Shown: positions 37,931 to 46,453, numbered from the stretch's first letter. The stretch is DNA of 64,000 nucleotides from Acidobacteriota bacterium (GCA_016201285.1 JACQDE010000029.1:1-64000); one strand, 5' to 3'. Notes: generated from the letters alone by a model not told the origin. Numbers and translations: made by a program.

Positions 37931-37960
37931 AAAGCAGCCCGACTGCGGTCGGACTGCTTT
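37931..37960. terminator. AAAGCAGCCCGAC hairpin between secA and mrp
   Basis: AAAGCAGCCCGAC (37931-37943) and GTCGGACTGCTTT (37948-37960) form a 13-bp stem with one mismatch around TGCG, flanked by A and T runs. The shape is that of a bidirectional terminator, yet secA and mrp diverge from here, so it might instead be an operator or 5'-leader hairpin. Confidence 0.35.
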
Positions 37961-38088
37961 CCTACCGCTCAGCCAAACGTTTATTGTACCGCGCGGCGCG
38001 CGAATCGCCAAAGGGCGGCGGTTGCCGAACGCGGCGCGCGCATCTATCATGGATGTTTCTGCACGCAATAAGGGACCAAGGAGATTCG

Positions 38089-38943
38089 ATGGGGAACTCA
38101 CCGAAGAGGCCAAGTGCGCCGGGCGGAGGCATGCCGGGACCGTCGCCGATTCCCGGCGTGAAGGCGCTGGTGGCGGTGGCCAGCGGCAAAGGCGGCGTGG
38201 GGAAGACCACGGTCGCGGTGAACCTGGCGATCGCGCTTGAGCGCATGGGCGCGCGCGTGGGGCTGCTCGACGCGGACGTGTACGGGCCGAACGTGCCCAC
38301 GATGATGGGCTCGAACGAACAGCCGCGCGCCATCAGCGAGGGAGAAATTCTGCCCGTCGAAGCCTACGGCGTAAAAATGATTTCGATGGGGCTACTGAAC
38401 CCAGGCGACCGGCCGCTGATCTGGCGCGGGCCGATGCTGCACAGCGTGATGCAGCAATTTCTGCGCAGCGTGGTGTGGGGCGAGCTGGATTACCTGATCG
38501 TGGACCTGCCGCCGGGCACGGGCGACGTGCAGCTCTCGCTGATTCAAACGGTGCCGGTGACCGGCGCGGTGCTGGTGACCACGCCGTCGGTGGTGGCGCT
38601 GGCCGACGTGCGCAAGGCGATTGAAATGTTTCGGCAGGTGAACGTCGAAGTGCTCGGCGTGGTCGAGAACATGAGCTACTACGACGCGCCGGGCGGGCAG
38701 CGCGTGTGCATCTTCGGCGAGGGAGAAGGGAAGCGCATGGCGGAGTCGTTCAGCGTGGCGTTTCTCGGCGAGATCGAAATTGACCCGCAAATTCGCATTG
38801 GCGGCGACACGGGCAAGCCCGTCGCTGCGCTGGGCGACTCCGCGCCGGGCGCGAAGAGTTTTTATGCGATGGCGCGGGCCACGGCGGCGCGCGTCGAGGC
38901 GATTCTTTCCGCGGCGCAAGGGCCGATGGTGCAGATTGACTGA
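38089..38943 (+). CDS. Mrp/NBP35 family ATPase
   Basis: The 284-residue product from ATG 38089 (AAGGAGATTCG upstream) is an Fe-S cluster carrier-type P-loop ATPase. The deviant Walker A is GKGGVGKTT, with LLDADVYGPNVPTM, VDLPPGTGDVQLSL and VVENMSYYDAPGG. The usual CxxC after VENMSY (as in CPHCG) is absent here; only one Cys (RVCIFGEGEG) is nearby, which is odd for a cluster carrier. The N-terminal DUF59 domain is also lacking. It is divergent from secA. Confidence 0.9.
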   Translation: MGNSPKRPSAPGGGMPGPSPIPGVKALVAVASGKGGVGKTTVAVNLAIALERMGARVGLLDADVYGPNVPTMMGSNEQPRAISEGEILPVEAYGVKMISMGLLNPGDRPLIWRGPMLHSVMQQFLRSVVWGELDYLIVDLPPGTGDVQLSLIQTVPVTGAVLVTTPSVVALADVRKAIEMFRQVNVEVLGVVENMSYYDAPGGQRVCIFGEGEGKRMAESFSVAFLGEIEIDPQIRIGGDTGKPVAALGDSAPGAKSFYAMARATAARVEAILSAAQGPMVQID

Positions 38944-39292
38944 ATTCCAAACGGGGGGCGCATCCTTCTCACTGACCCTCGTTTCCTCATTTCGCGAGCC
39001 GCGGAAAATAGTGGAGTATCCTGTCCAGTATTCCGAAACCCTGCCAATTGTGTGCAACCGATTGCAAGCCCGCCGTTGCCGGCAGGAAGATCCCCCCGAA
39101 CGGTAGTCCCTGCCACCGTCCAATTGCTTGGCATTACAAGGGATAGATTGGCGTAGCCAGCTTCCAACCAGGTTTCGGCCTGGCACTTCATCTGCTGCGT
39201 CTCTCCACAGGATCGGCAAGCTGTTTCCAGACTGCGTTTGCCTCATACAGACTGCACCAGCTATCACCAGGCGACTTGCTCAGGAGGATGTG
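38944..39292. other. Leader region of the first PEP-CTERM gene
   Basis: 349 bp without a gene, containing the sigma-54-like site at 39181 and AGGAGG at 39282-39287. Upstream of 39170 nothing else is recognisable. Confidence 0.6.
39181..39196 (+). promoter_or_regulatory. Sigma-54-like promoter of PEP-CTERM gene 1
   Basis: TGGCACttcatcTGCTG gives GG (39182-39183), 10 nt, then GC (39194-39195), against the consensus TGGCAC-N5-TTGCW. It lies 97 nt before the start of the PEP-CTERM gene. A similar site precedes the second PEP-CTERM gene. Confidence 0.55.
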
Positions 39293-40078
39293 ATGGGTCA
39301 TGAGACGAAGTGGCTTCGCTTCGTTTTTCTTGCGGTGGCGATTGTCCTGACGGTGGGCGCCGGCAGTGGCCGCGCCGACAGTCTCACGCCAAGTAATGCA
39401 ATTCTGCCAGGGTTCGATCTCTTCAGCACGCAACCGGGTTCGCAGGTGGGCCTAAGCATACCCGCTGGTTTCTTTGGCCCCTGCTCAGATCCGTTCAACG
39501 GCACGGTTCTCCTTACCGGCCAGCCGATCGGGCCGATAGGGCAGCCCACGACTCCTTTCTTCTCCGGGGCGGTCACTTTTCAGGGGAACGCAATGACCCA
39601 GGTGCTTGCGCCGCTGGGACCGAGTAACGCGAACTTGGCGGACACGATTATCCAGCGGCAGGGCGCGACGTTGCCGCCGGTCGGCGGCACGACCACCATT
39701 CCCATCGAAATCGTCGGGCTTTCGCTGGTAAGCATCAACCCCATCACCGTCACGTTTGGCGGTGGCTCCCCGACCCCGTGGAATGTGTACGTTTCTGTGA
39801 ATCAAACGCCGCCGCAGACAACGGGATTCATGAGCATCACTCAGACCTCCGCCAACGGCGGCACATTCACCGCCAGGCTGCCGGTCGTCTCGGTGCTTAC
39901 TTTCTCCCAGCTCACGAGCGGGAATCCGGCGTATCCGCCCACGCCGACAATGCAGTTCTCCGACCTGTTATTCGCGCAGGGCAGCTACGCGGTCACGCCG
40001 GAGCCGGGGACGCTGGCGCTCTTCGGGCTGGGCCTGAGCGGGCTGGCGATGAAGTTGCGGCGAAGGCTTTTGCGGTAG
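39293..40078 (+). CDS. PEP-CTERM sorting-domain protein 1
   Basis: The 261-residue product starts at ATG 39293 after AGGAGGATGTG, with a signal peptide (FVFLAVAIVLTVGAGSGRA). The mature part is beta-rich and Gly/Thr/Pro-rich. The C-terminus has the PEP-CTERM tripartite signal: TPEPGTLALFGLGLSGLAM and RRRLLR. Such proteins are exported and processed by exosortase, usually with exopolysaccharide genes; no exosortase is in this window. The body has no recognisable domain. Confidence 0.9.
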   Translation: MGHETKWLRFVFLAVAIVLTVGAGSGRADSLTPSNAILPGFDLFSTQPGSQVGLSIPAGFFGPCSDPFNGTVLLTGQPIGPIGQPTTPFFSGAVTFQGNAMTQVLAPLGPSNANLADTIIQRQGATLPPVGGTTTIPIEIVGLSLVSINPITVTFGGGSPTPWNVYVSVNQTPPQTTGFMSITQTSANGGTFTARLPVVSVLTFSQLTSGNPAYPPTPTMQFSDLLFAQGSYAVTPEPGTLALFGLGLSGLAMKLRRRLLR

Positions 40079-40504
40079 CGGCGGCTTTACGCCGCCACGT
40101 GGCGGGTCCGGTCTTCGGACTCCTGAAACCGGAGATATCCCCGCCGCTACACCTGCCGGCATGAAAGCCGCGCGACGCTGTATTCTGTCCGCACCCGCAT
40201 GGCGGATAAACCCGCCCCTTCACTACATTTCTACCGTCCTAGCATGGTACGGTAAGCACGCCCCTTCTTAATCTTCATCCAAACTTTCGTCAGTGATCAC
40301 CTGCACGGCTGTTTCGCTGGAGGCGCCTTCACTGCGCGTGAGCCGTCGAGGGCGGCGTTGTGTAATGAACATTTCCGCCGAACCTCGCGTACGACTTGGT
40401 GCCGCGGCGCCCGTCTGCGGGACAGCACCGTTCTGGCAGATCGCAGTTTTAGGTAGGGACACGAAGGCTTGTGCCCCTACAATACGGGCGCGACGAGGTT
40501 TTGA
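40079..40504. other. Gap between PEP-CTERM gene 1 and GT39-like gene
   Basis: 426 bp. Bases 40078-40100 carry GCGGCGGCTTTACGCCGCC, a palindrome directly after the PEP-CTERM stop, and 40450-40490 carry a GTAGGGACACGAAGGC...GTGCCCCTAC repeat. A 34-codon ORF on the minus strand (40372-40268), ending DESLDED, is possible but has no clear ribosome-binding site. Nothing else is supported. Confidence 0.55.
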
Positions 40505-42058
40505 ATGGACGACATGAATTCCTCTCCCCGGACGCTTTCGACCGCGACGCTGATTCTCATCGGTCTGGCAGCCTTCAAACTTTTCCTGCACTTTTACGTC
40601 AACACGTTCACCGCCTACGGCTTTTTCCGCGACGAGCTGTACTTCCTCGCCTGCGGCGAGCACCTCGCGTGGGGCTACGTGGACCAGCCGCCGCTGGTAG
40701 CCGTGGTGGCGTGGGCGACGCGCGCGCTGCTGGGCGATTCACTGTTCGCCATCCGTTTTTTCCCGGCGGTGGCCGGTGCGCTCAGGTTGATCGTTGTCGG
40801 TCTGATGGCGCGGGAGCTGGGCGGCGGACGGTTCGCGCAGGTGATTGCAGCGCTCACAGTGCTGGTCTCCGCTGTGTACCTGGCGCACGACAGTTTCCTT
40901 TCGATGAACACGTTCGAACAGCTCCTCTGGACGCTGGCGGCGTACCTCCTCGTCGTCATCCTAAAGCGCGACGAGCCGCGGCTGTGGATTCCGTTCGGAG
41001 CGGTCGTCGGACTCGGACTGTTGAACAAGTACTCGATGTTTTTCTTCGGCGCGGCGCTGGTGGTGGCGCTCGTGCTCACGCCCGCACGGAAGTATTTCCG
41101 CAGCCGGTGGCTCTACGCCGGGGGCGCGTTCGCGCTGCTCATCGCGCTGCCCAACCTTGCCTGGCAGTACCAGCACGGCTGGCCGCAGCTCGAGCTGCTG
41201 CGCAACGCCGACGCGATGAAGAACGCGCCGTTTGCCGTCGCTACTTTCCTGTTCGGCTCGGTGCTGCAAATGAACCCGCACAACATCCCCATCTGGCTTG
41301 CCGGGGTGTGCTTTTTCCTTTTTATGCGCGACGGCAAGCCGTACCGCGCGCTGGGCTGGCAGTTCCTGGCCGTCGTGGGGCTGCTGATCCTCGGGCGGGG
41401 CAAGCCGTACTATCTGGCGCCGGCGTACCCTCCGCTGCTCGCCGCGGGCGCGCTGGTCTGCGAGCGCTTCTTCAACGCGCGCCGGTGGAACTGGGCAAAG
41501 CCGGCGCTGGTTGTGTTTTTGCTCATCGGCGGCGTGATGATTGCGCCGTTCGGGTTGCCGATCCTGCCGGTGGAAACCTTCATCCGGTACAAGAACGCGC
41601 TGGGCGTCAAGGAAATCGAGACGGAGCGGCACCGCAAAGGCCCGCTCCCGCAGTTCTATGCCGACATGCACGGCTGGCCGGAGATGGTGGCCGAGGTGGC
41701 GAAGGTGTACAACAGCCTGCCGCTGCTGGAACGCGGGCGCACAGCCATCTACTGCAACAACTACGGTGAGGCCGGCGCGATTGATTTCTTCGGGCCGGTC
41801 TACAGCCTGCCCAAAGCCATCAGCGGTCACAACAACTACTGGCTCTGGGGTCCCGGAAAATCCAAAGCCGAAATCGTCATCACCGTGGGCGAGCCTCGCG
41901 AAGACGTGGAGAAATCGTTCGAACAGGTGGAAGAAGCCGGCAAAATCAACCACCCCTATGCGATGCCCTACGAAAACGGGAGTCCGATCTACATCGCCCG
42001 CAAGCCGAAGTTTTCCTCCATCAAGGAAATCTGGCCGCGGACGAAAAAGTTCATCTGA
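40505..42058 (+). CDS. GT39/ArnT-like membrane glycosyltransferase
   Basis: The 517-residue product has about ten transmembrane helices. The family signature is the first periplasmic loop FRDELYFLACGEHLAWGYVDQPPLVA with the catalytic-type Asp-Glu. LSMNTFEQLLWTLAAYLL follows in the middle. The C-terminal soluble domain has YADMHGWPEM and YCNNYGEAGAIDFFGP. Such enzymes transfer sugar from polyprenyl phosphate to lipid or protein at the outer face of the membrane. The acceptor is unknown. Confidence 0.85.
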   Translation: MDDMNSSPRTLSTATLILIGLAAFKLFLHFYVNTFTAYGFFRDELYFLACGEHLAWGYVDQPPLVAVVAWATRALLGDSLFAIRFFPAVAGALRLIVVGLMARELGGGRFAQVIAALTVLVSAVYLAHDSFLSMNTFEQLLWTLAAYLLVVILKRDEPRLWIPFGAVVGLGLLNKYSMFFFGAALVVALVLTPARKYFRSRWLYAGGAFALLIALPNLAWQYQHGWPQLELLRNADAMKNAPFAVATFLFGSVLQMNPHNIPIWLAGVCFFLFMRDGKPYRALGWQFLAVVGLLILGRGKPYYLAPAYPPLLAAGALVCERFFNARRWNWAKPALVVFLLIGGVMIAPFGLPILPVETFIRYKNALGVKEIETERHRKGPLPQFYADMHGWPEMVAEVAKVYNSLPLLERGRTAIYCNNYGEAGAIDFFGPVYSLPKAISGHNNYWLWGPGKSKAEIVITVGEPREDVEKSFEQVEEAGKINHPYAMPYENGSPIYIARKPKFSSIKEIWPRTKKFI

Positions 42059-42063
42059 GCCGC

Positions 42064-42150
42064 GTAGAGGCCGCCTTTAGGCGGGCAGGGATGCCGGCCT
42101 CCCGATTGCATCGGGACAAGTTCCGGCCGCCGCTACGGGTGCGCTACCCA
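42064..42150. repeat. Composite repeats after GT39-like gene
   Basis: GTAGAGGCCGCCTTTAGGCG (class B, 42065-42084) then GATGCCGGCCTCCCGATTGC...GGGACAAGTTCCGGCCGCC. Near 42236-42270 is a separate CCTGTCACCTGCAACCTGAC tract related to 33707-33745. Confidence 0.7.
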
Positions 42151-42279
42151 AAACCTGCCGCGTGTGTTAGTTTTTCCTCTTTGAATTGCGCAGGAAGTTC
42201 TTCGCAGCGTGGCGCGACTCAGGTTTGCTCTTCTTTTACCTGACCCCTGTCACCTGCAACCTGACACCTGGAGCCACCG

Positions 42280-42792
42280 TTGATTCGCAGCTACCGCGGG
42301 CGCGTGCCGCAAATCGCCGCCAGCGCCTACATCGCACCCGAAGCCGTGGTCATTGGCGACGTCAGCATCGGCGAACATTCGAGCGTCTGGCTGTGCGCGG
42401 TGATCCGCGGCGACGTCAACTGGATCCGCATCGGCGCGCGCACCAACATTCAGGACGGCAGCGTGCTTCACGGGATGCTCGGAGAATTTCCGGTGCTGCT
42501 CGGCGACAACGTCACTGTGGGGCACGGCGCGGTCCTGCACGGCTGTACCATCGAGTCGCGCTGCCTGATCGGAATGGGCAGCATTGTTTTGAACGGAGCG
42601 AAGGTCGGCGCGGGCACGATTATCGCCGCGGGCACGCTGGTGCCGGAGGGCACGATCATTCCGCCGGGGTCGCTGTTTATGGGCCACCCGGGGAAATTTC
42701 GTCGCGCGCTCACCGCCGAAGACCAGGCAGGGATTGATGCGTACGCGGCGAGGTATGTCGAATACAAGGATGTGCATCGAGCGGAGAAATGA
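42280..42792 (+). CDS. Gamma-class carbonic anhydrase-like protein
   Basis: The 170-residue left-handed beta-helix protein is built of hexapeptide repeats (VVIGDVSIGEHSSVWLCAV). Metal-ligand-like histidines are present (VLHG, VGHGAVLHG). It starts with TTG 42280, with GGAG 7-10 nt upstream. It resembles the YrdA/CaiE subgroup, whose activity varies, so anhydrase activity is not certain. Confidence 0.85.
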   Translation: MIRSYRGRVPQIAASAYIAPEAVVIGDVSIGEHSSVWLCAVIRGDVNWIRIGARTNIQDGSVLHGMLGEFPVLLGDNVTVGHGAVLHGCTIESRCLIGMGSIVLNGAKVGAGTIIAAGTLVPEGTIIPPGSLFMGHPGKFRRALTAEDQAGIDAYAARYVEYKDVHRAEK

Positions 42793-42807
42793 GGTTCGAA
42801 GTTTGAG

Positions 42808-42829
42808 GTTGGAAGTTCGAACTTCCAAC
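42808..42829. repeat. 22-bp perfect palindrome upstream of hisS
   Basis: GTTGGAAGTTC joined to its exact complement GAACTTCCAAC, within a larger GTTCGAAGTTTGAGG...CTTCGAACGTCGAAC repeat that fills the gap to hisS. Related GAAGT-rich units occur near 26480, 46380 and inside hisS. Confidence 0.8.
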
Positions 42830-42852
42830 TTCGAACGTCGAACATCCAGAAA

Positions 42853-44484
42853 ATGAAATTCCAGGCCATTAAAGGTGTGCGAGATATTCTTCCGCCGGAA
42901 TCGGCGATGTGGAACCGCGTCGAGCAGACTGCACGCGAAGTGTTCGCCAGCTACGGGTACGGCGAAATTCGCCTGCCGATTTTCGAGCAGACGGAATTGT
43001 TTGCGCGGTCCGTTGGTCTCGACACAGATATCGTGCAGAAGGAAATGTATACCTTCGAAGATCGCCCGGCGACCTTACCCGAGCCTCGTGCCTACGGTGC
43101 GCTTGGAGATTATTTGGTGGCAATCGATCGAGCCTTTGAGACCGGAGAAATTCCGAAGACGGAAAGGAATCGTAAGGCGATCCAAACGTTTAGGCAAAAG
43201 TTCGGGCAATTCGCCGCGGAATCTCAGAAGCTTCCTCGCGGCTTTGCGCAGGGTCAACCTGAACTTAAGGATTATTTCGCTCTCCTTTTCGAGGCTATTT
43301 ATTTTGCCCAAGACGTTCAACTAGGAGACTTTGTCTCACTCCGGCCGGAGGCGACGGCGAGTGTGTGCCGGGCGTACATCGAGCATGGAATGCACACGTT
43401 TCCGGGCAACGTAAAGCTTTACTACATTGGCCCGATGTTTCGCCGCGAACGGCCACAGAAGGGGCGCTACCGGCAGTTTTATCAGATTGGCGCGGAGGTG
43501 TTGGGGCAGAGCGACGCGCCGGCAATTGACGCCGAAGTGATCGAGATGTTGATGGCGTTTTTCGAGCGGGTGGGACTCGAAGGAGGTCAGAAGTCAGAAA
43601 TCAGAAGTCAGAAATCAGAAGCTGGAAGTTCCACCTCTGACCTCCGACCTCCGACTTCGGGCGTTACGCTGTACATCAACTCGATTGGGTGCAAGGAATG
43701 TAGGCCGAAGTATGTTGAAAAGCTGCGGGCGGCGTTGATCGAGCACATCAACGAATTGAAGGCCGATAGCCAGCGGCGCGTGGAGACGAATCCGCTGCGC
43801 GTGCTCGATTCGAAGCTGCCGGACGAGCAGGCGGTGATCGAGAAGCTGCCGCGCATTACGGATCATCTTTGCGAAGCGTGTCGGGCGCACTATGCCGAGG
43901 TGAAGAAGCAGCTCGAGTTGCGCGGCGTGGTTTTCTTGGAAAACTGGCGGCTGGTGCGCGGGCTCGACTACTACATGCGCACGACGTTTGAAATCACCGC
44001 GCCGGGGTTGGGTGCGCAGAACGCCGTGTGCGGCGGCGGGCGCTACGACGGGCTGGTCGAATTGCTCGGCGGGCCGCCGACGAGGGGCATCGGGTTTGCG
44101 ATTGGGACGGACCGGTTGATTCTGTCGTTGCAGGAACGCGAGAAGGAAAAAGAAGGCGGACAAGCAGAAGAACAGGGCGCACACACAGGCGCGCCCCGAC
44201 CATTGGATGTTTTTGTGGCGTGGATGGGGGCGGCGGCGCAGCCGGCGGCGGTGAAGATTGCGCGCACGCTGCGCGGGGCGGGATTTTCCGTCGAAGTGCC
44301 GGCCGAGGAGATGAAGTTTAAGAAATCCATCGGCCTCGCGGACAAACTCGGCGCGCGCTACGCGCTGATCATCGGCGAGAATGAGCTCAAGGAAGGAAAG
44401 TTTGCGCTGAAGCGGTTAAGCGATGGGCATCAGGACGCGTTTAGCGAGGCGGATTTGCTGGCGCATCTGAAATCTTCGACGTAG
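42853..44484 (+). CDS. hisS: Histidyl-tRNA synthetase with large insertion
   Basis: HisRS charges tRNA-His. The 543-residue product is about 120 longer than the usual ~420. Class II motifs are present: RRERPQKGRYRQFYQIGAEV (motif 2), LVRGLDYYMRTTFE, CGGGRYDGL and GIGFAIGTDRLI (motif 3). Between MYTFEDR (ends residue 71) and SLRPEATASV (from 162), which are normally separated by a short turn, lie about 90 extra residues encoded by low-GC DNA. A second insert near 245-270 is repeat-derived, and a third near 432-452 (EKEKEGGQAEEQGAH) may be too. The TAG stop lies in a GTAGGGGCGAGCC repeat. All lie in frame and the catalytic motifs are kept, so it is probably functional. Confidence 0.95.
   Translation: MKFQAIKGVRDILPPESAMWNRVEQTAREVFASYGYGEIRLPIFEQTELFARSVGLDTDIVQKEMYTFEDRPATLPEPRAYGALGDYLVAIDRAFETGEIPKTERNRKAIQTFRQKFGQFAAESQKLPRGFAQGQPELKDYFALLFEAIYFAQDVQLGDFVSLRPEATASVCRAYIEHGMHTFPGNVKLYYIGPMFRRERPQKGRYRQFYQIGAEVLGQSDAPAIDAEVIEMLMAFFERVGLEGGQKSEIRSQKSEAGSSTSDLRPPTSGVTLYINSIGCKECRPKYVEKLRAALIEHINELKADSQRRVETNPLRVLDSKLPDEQAVIEKLPRITDHLCEACRAHYAEVKKQLELRGVVFLENWRLVRGLDYYMRTTFEITAPGLGAQNAVCGGGRYDGLVELLGGPPTRGIGFAIGTDRLILSLQEREKEKEGGQAEEQGAHTGAPRPLDVFVAWMGAAAQPAAVKIARTLRGAGFSVEVPAEEMKFKKSIGLADKLGARYALIIGENELKEGKFALKRLSDGHQDAFSEADLLAHLKSST
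43066..43335 (+). other. In-frame foreign insertion inside hisS
   Basis: About 90 codons, with GC near 50 percent against above 60 percent on both sides, encode ATLPEPRAYGALGDYLVAID...GDFV. It lies in the beta-turn between YTFEDR and SLRPEATA, an insertion-tolerant hairpin next to the HisRS active site. There is no stop, no intein-type Cys/Ser or His-Asn junction, and no flanking repeat that I can see. Predicted mostly helical. Origin unknown. Confidence 0.75.
43581..43660. repeat. Dispersed repeat translated within hisS
   Basis: Tandem GTCAGAAGTCAGAAATCAGA units followed by CTGACCTCCGACCTCCGACT, which are roughly inverted relative to each other. It encodes GGQKSEIRSQKSEAGSSTSD and a few more residues just before the conserved LYINSIG strand. 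Confidence 0.8.
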
Positions 44485-44533
44485 GGGCGAGCCGCTGGCT
44501 CGCCCGCGGGCGACCCACCGGGTCGCCCCTACG
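44485..44533. repeat. Inverted pair of class A repeats at the hisS end
   Basis: GGGGCGAGCC-gctg-GGCTCGCCC then GGGCGACCC-acc-GGGTCGCCCC and TACGGG. The leading GTAG gives the hisS stop. Confidence 0.8.
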
Positions 44534-44553
44534 GGAATGAAAGGAACGTTGTC

Positions 44554-46377
44554 TTGCTCGATTTTCTCGGCAATCTGAAACGGACACACTACGCCGGGGC
44601 GCTGCGCGTGGCGCACGAGGGGCAGAGTGTCGTGCTGATGGGCTGGGTGGCGCGACGCCGCGACCTGGGCAACCTGATCTTCATTGACCTGCGCGACCGC
44701 GAGGGCATCGCGCAAATTGTGTTCAACAAGGACCAGTCGGCGGCAGCGCATGCCAAGGCGGAGACGCTGCGCTCAGAGTACGTCGTCGCCATCGAAGGGC
44801 GCGTGGTACGGCGGCAGAAGGCGAATCCGGAAATCGCTACGGGCGAGGTCGAAGTGGTGGCCAGCGCGCTGCACATCCTGAACACATCGGCCACTCCGCC
44901 GTTTGTGATCGAAGAGGAAATCAACGCCACTGAAGAGACGCGTCTGCGCTATCGCTACCTCGATTTGCGGCGCGCCAAACCGCAGGCCAATCTCGCGCTG
45001 CGGCACAAAGTGATCCTCGAAATACGCAACGCGATGAGCGAGCTGGGGTTTTACGAAGTCGAGACGCCGATGCTGACGCGGGCGACGCCCGAAGGCGCGC
45101 GGGATTACCTCGTCCCGAGCCGCGTGCATCCCGGGCAGTTCTACGCGCTGCCGCAGTCGCCGCAGATTTTCAAGCAGATCCTGATGATCTCGGGCCTCGA
45201 CCGCTATTTCCAGATCGCGCGCTGCTTCCGCGACGAAGACCTGCGCGCCGACCGCCAGCCGGACTTCACGCAGCTCGACCTCGAGATGAGCTTTGTGCGG
45301 CCGGAGGACGTCTTCGAAGTGATCGAGCAGGTGATGCAGCGGGCGATGCGCGTAATCGGCGTGAACGTAGCGGCGCCGTTCCGGCGGATGCTCTACAAGG
45401 ACGCGATTCGCCGCTACGGAAGCGACAAGCCGGACCTGCGCTTTGGGATGGAATTGGCGGACGTGACGCAGTTCTTTGATGCGGGTCGCGAGACGCTGAA
45501 ATTCGAAGGCAGCGTGTTTGCGCTGACGGCGACAGGCGGAGCGACGCTCTCGCGCAAGCAATTGGACGAATTGGCGGAAAAAGCGAAGGGCTTCGGCGCG
45601 CGCGCGATGTACACCATCAAGGTTGCGCCGGAGGGCATTGCGTCGGCGCTCGCGAAAACGCTGGGCGACGAGGCGGTGAAGAAAATTGCCGAAGCGGCGG
45701 GCGCAAAAAGTGGCGATCTGGTCGTAGCAGTCGCCGCGCAGAAACAGATCAAAGGAACGGAAGCCGCGGCGCTGGTGGCCGGGCAGATGCGCTTGCACCT
45801 CGCGGAAAAACTCAACGTGATTCCGGCGGGGCGTCCCTTCGCTACCGCTCAGGGTAAATCCTTCGCCTCCGCTCAGGGCAAGTGGGAATTTGTGTGGCTC
45901 ACCGGCTTTCCGCTGTTTGAGTGGAGCGACACAGAAAACCGCTGGGCGCCGGCGCAGCACCCGTTCACGGGCATTGTCGAAGAGGATTTGGAAAAACTCG
46001 AAACCGCGCCGTGGGAAGTGCGCTCGAAGGGCTACGACCTGGTGCTGAACGGCGTGGAGCTGGGCTCGGGCAGCGTGCGCATTCACCGCGCGGACGTGCA
46101 GGCGCGCATTTTCCGCGCACTGGGACTCTCTGATGAGCAGGCGCGGCAGCGCTTCGGATTTTTCCTCGACGCGCTGAGCTTCGGCACGCCGCCGCACGGC
46201 GGCATCGCGCTGGGACTCGACCGCGTGGTGATGCTGCTGGCGAGAGAAAAATCGCTGCGCGAGGTGATCGCCTTCCCAAAAACCACTGCCGCGCAGGACC
46301 TGATGGCCGACGCGCCGAATACCGTGCCGCAGGAGCAGTTGGACGACCTGGGAATTGCGATTAAAGGACCGAAGTAA
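44554..46377 (+). CDS. aspS: Aspartyl-tRNA synthetase
   Basis: AspRS charges tRNA-Asp. The TTG start at 44554 follows AAGGAAC. The 607-residue product has an OB anticodon domain with MGWVARRRDLGNLIFIDLRD. The catalytic core has QSPQIFKQ and RDEDLRADRQPDFTQLDLEM (motif 2), and GGIALGLDRVVML (motif 3) closes it. The GAD insertion domain lies about residues 280-425. A tandem 25-bp repeat directly after it adds PFATAQGKSFASAQGK (about 428-443) before WEFVWLTGFPLFEW. The gene lies 69 bp after hisS. Confidence 0.96.
   Translation: MLDFLGNLKRTHYAGALRVAHEGQSVVLMGWVARRRDLGNLIFIDLRDREGIAQIVFNKDQSAAAHAKAETLRSEYVVAIEGRVVRRQKANPEIATGEVEVVASALHILNTSATPPFVIEEEINATEETRLRYRYLDLRRAKPQANLALRHKVILEIRNAMSELGFYEVETPMLTRATPEGARDYLVPSRVHPGQFYALPQSPQIFKQILMISGLDRYFQIARCFRDEDLRADRQPDFTQLDLEMSFVRPEDVFEVIEQVMQRAMRVIGVNVAAPFRRMLYKDAIRRYGSDKPDLRFGMELADVTQFFDAGRETLKFEGSVFALTATGGATLSRKQLDELAEKAKGFGARAMYTIKVAPEGIASALAKTLGDEAVKKIAEAAGAKSGDLVVAVAAQKQIKGTEAAALVAGQMRLHLAEKLNVIPAGRPFATAQGKSFASAQGKWEFVWLTGFPLFEWSDTENRWAPAQHPFTGIVEEDLEKLETAPWEVRSKGYDLVLNGVELGSGSVRIHRADVQARIFRALGLSDEQARQRFGFFLDALSFGTPPHGGIALGLDRVVMLLAREKSLREVIAFPKTTAAQDLMADAPNTVPQEQLDDLGIAIKGPK
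45834..45882. repeat. Tandem repeat translated within aspS
   Basis: Two tandem copies, TCCCTTCGCTACCGCTCAGG+GTAAA and TCCTTCGCCTCCGCTCAGGG+CAAG, are the reverse-orientation CTGAGCGGAGCGAAGG family seen at 1621 and near 37870. They encode PFATAQGKSFASAQGK in frame. Confidence 0.85.
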
Positions 46378-46453
46378 GGAAAAAGGGAAGTAAGGACGTC
46401 AGGAAGTCTGGAAGTCCGTGCCGCAAATTCCGTACTCGACGCGTGCATGTTGA

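Noticed and set aside
37931-37960. Confident terminator for secA or mrp
   Set aside because: Both genes run away from this site, so a terminator role there is hard to explain; kept only as a low-confidence feature.
40268-40372. Possible 34-codon gene ending DESLDED
   Set aside because: No convincing Shine-Dalgarno or homology visible.
40471-41769. 432-codon plus-strand ORF overlapping the glycosyltransferase
   Set aside because: Other frame of a gene with clear membrane-enzyme motifs; composition Arg/Ala-biased.
43066-43335. Intein or mini-intron in hisS
   Set aside because: No Cys/Ser at the left junction, no His-Asn at the right, too short, and the frame is open throughout.
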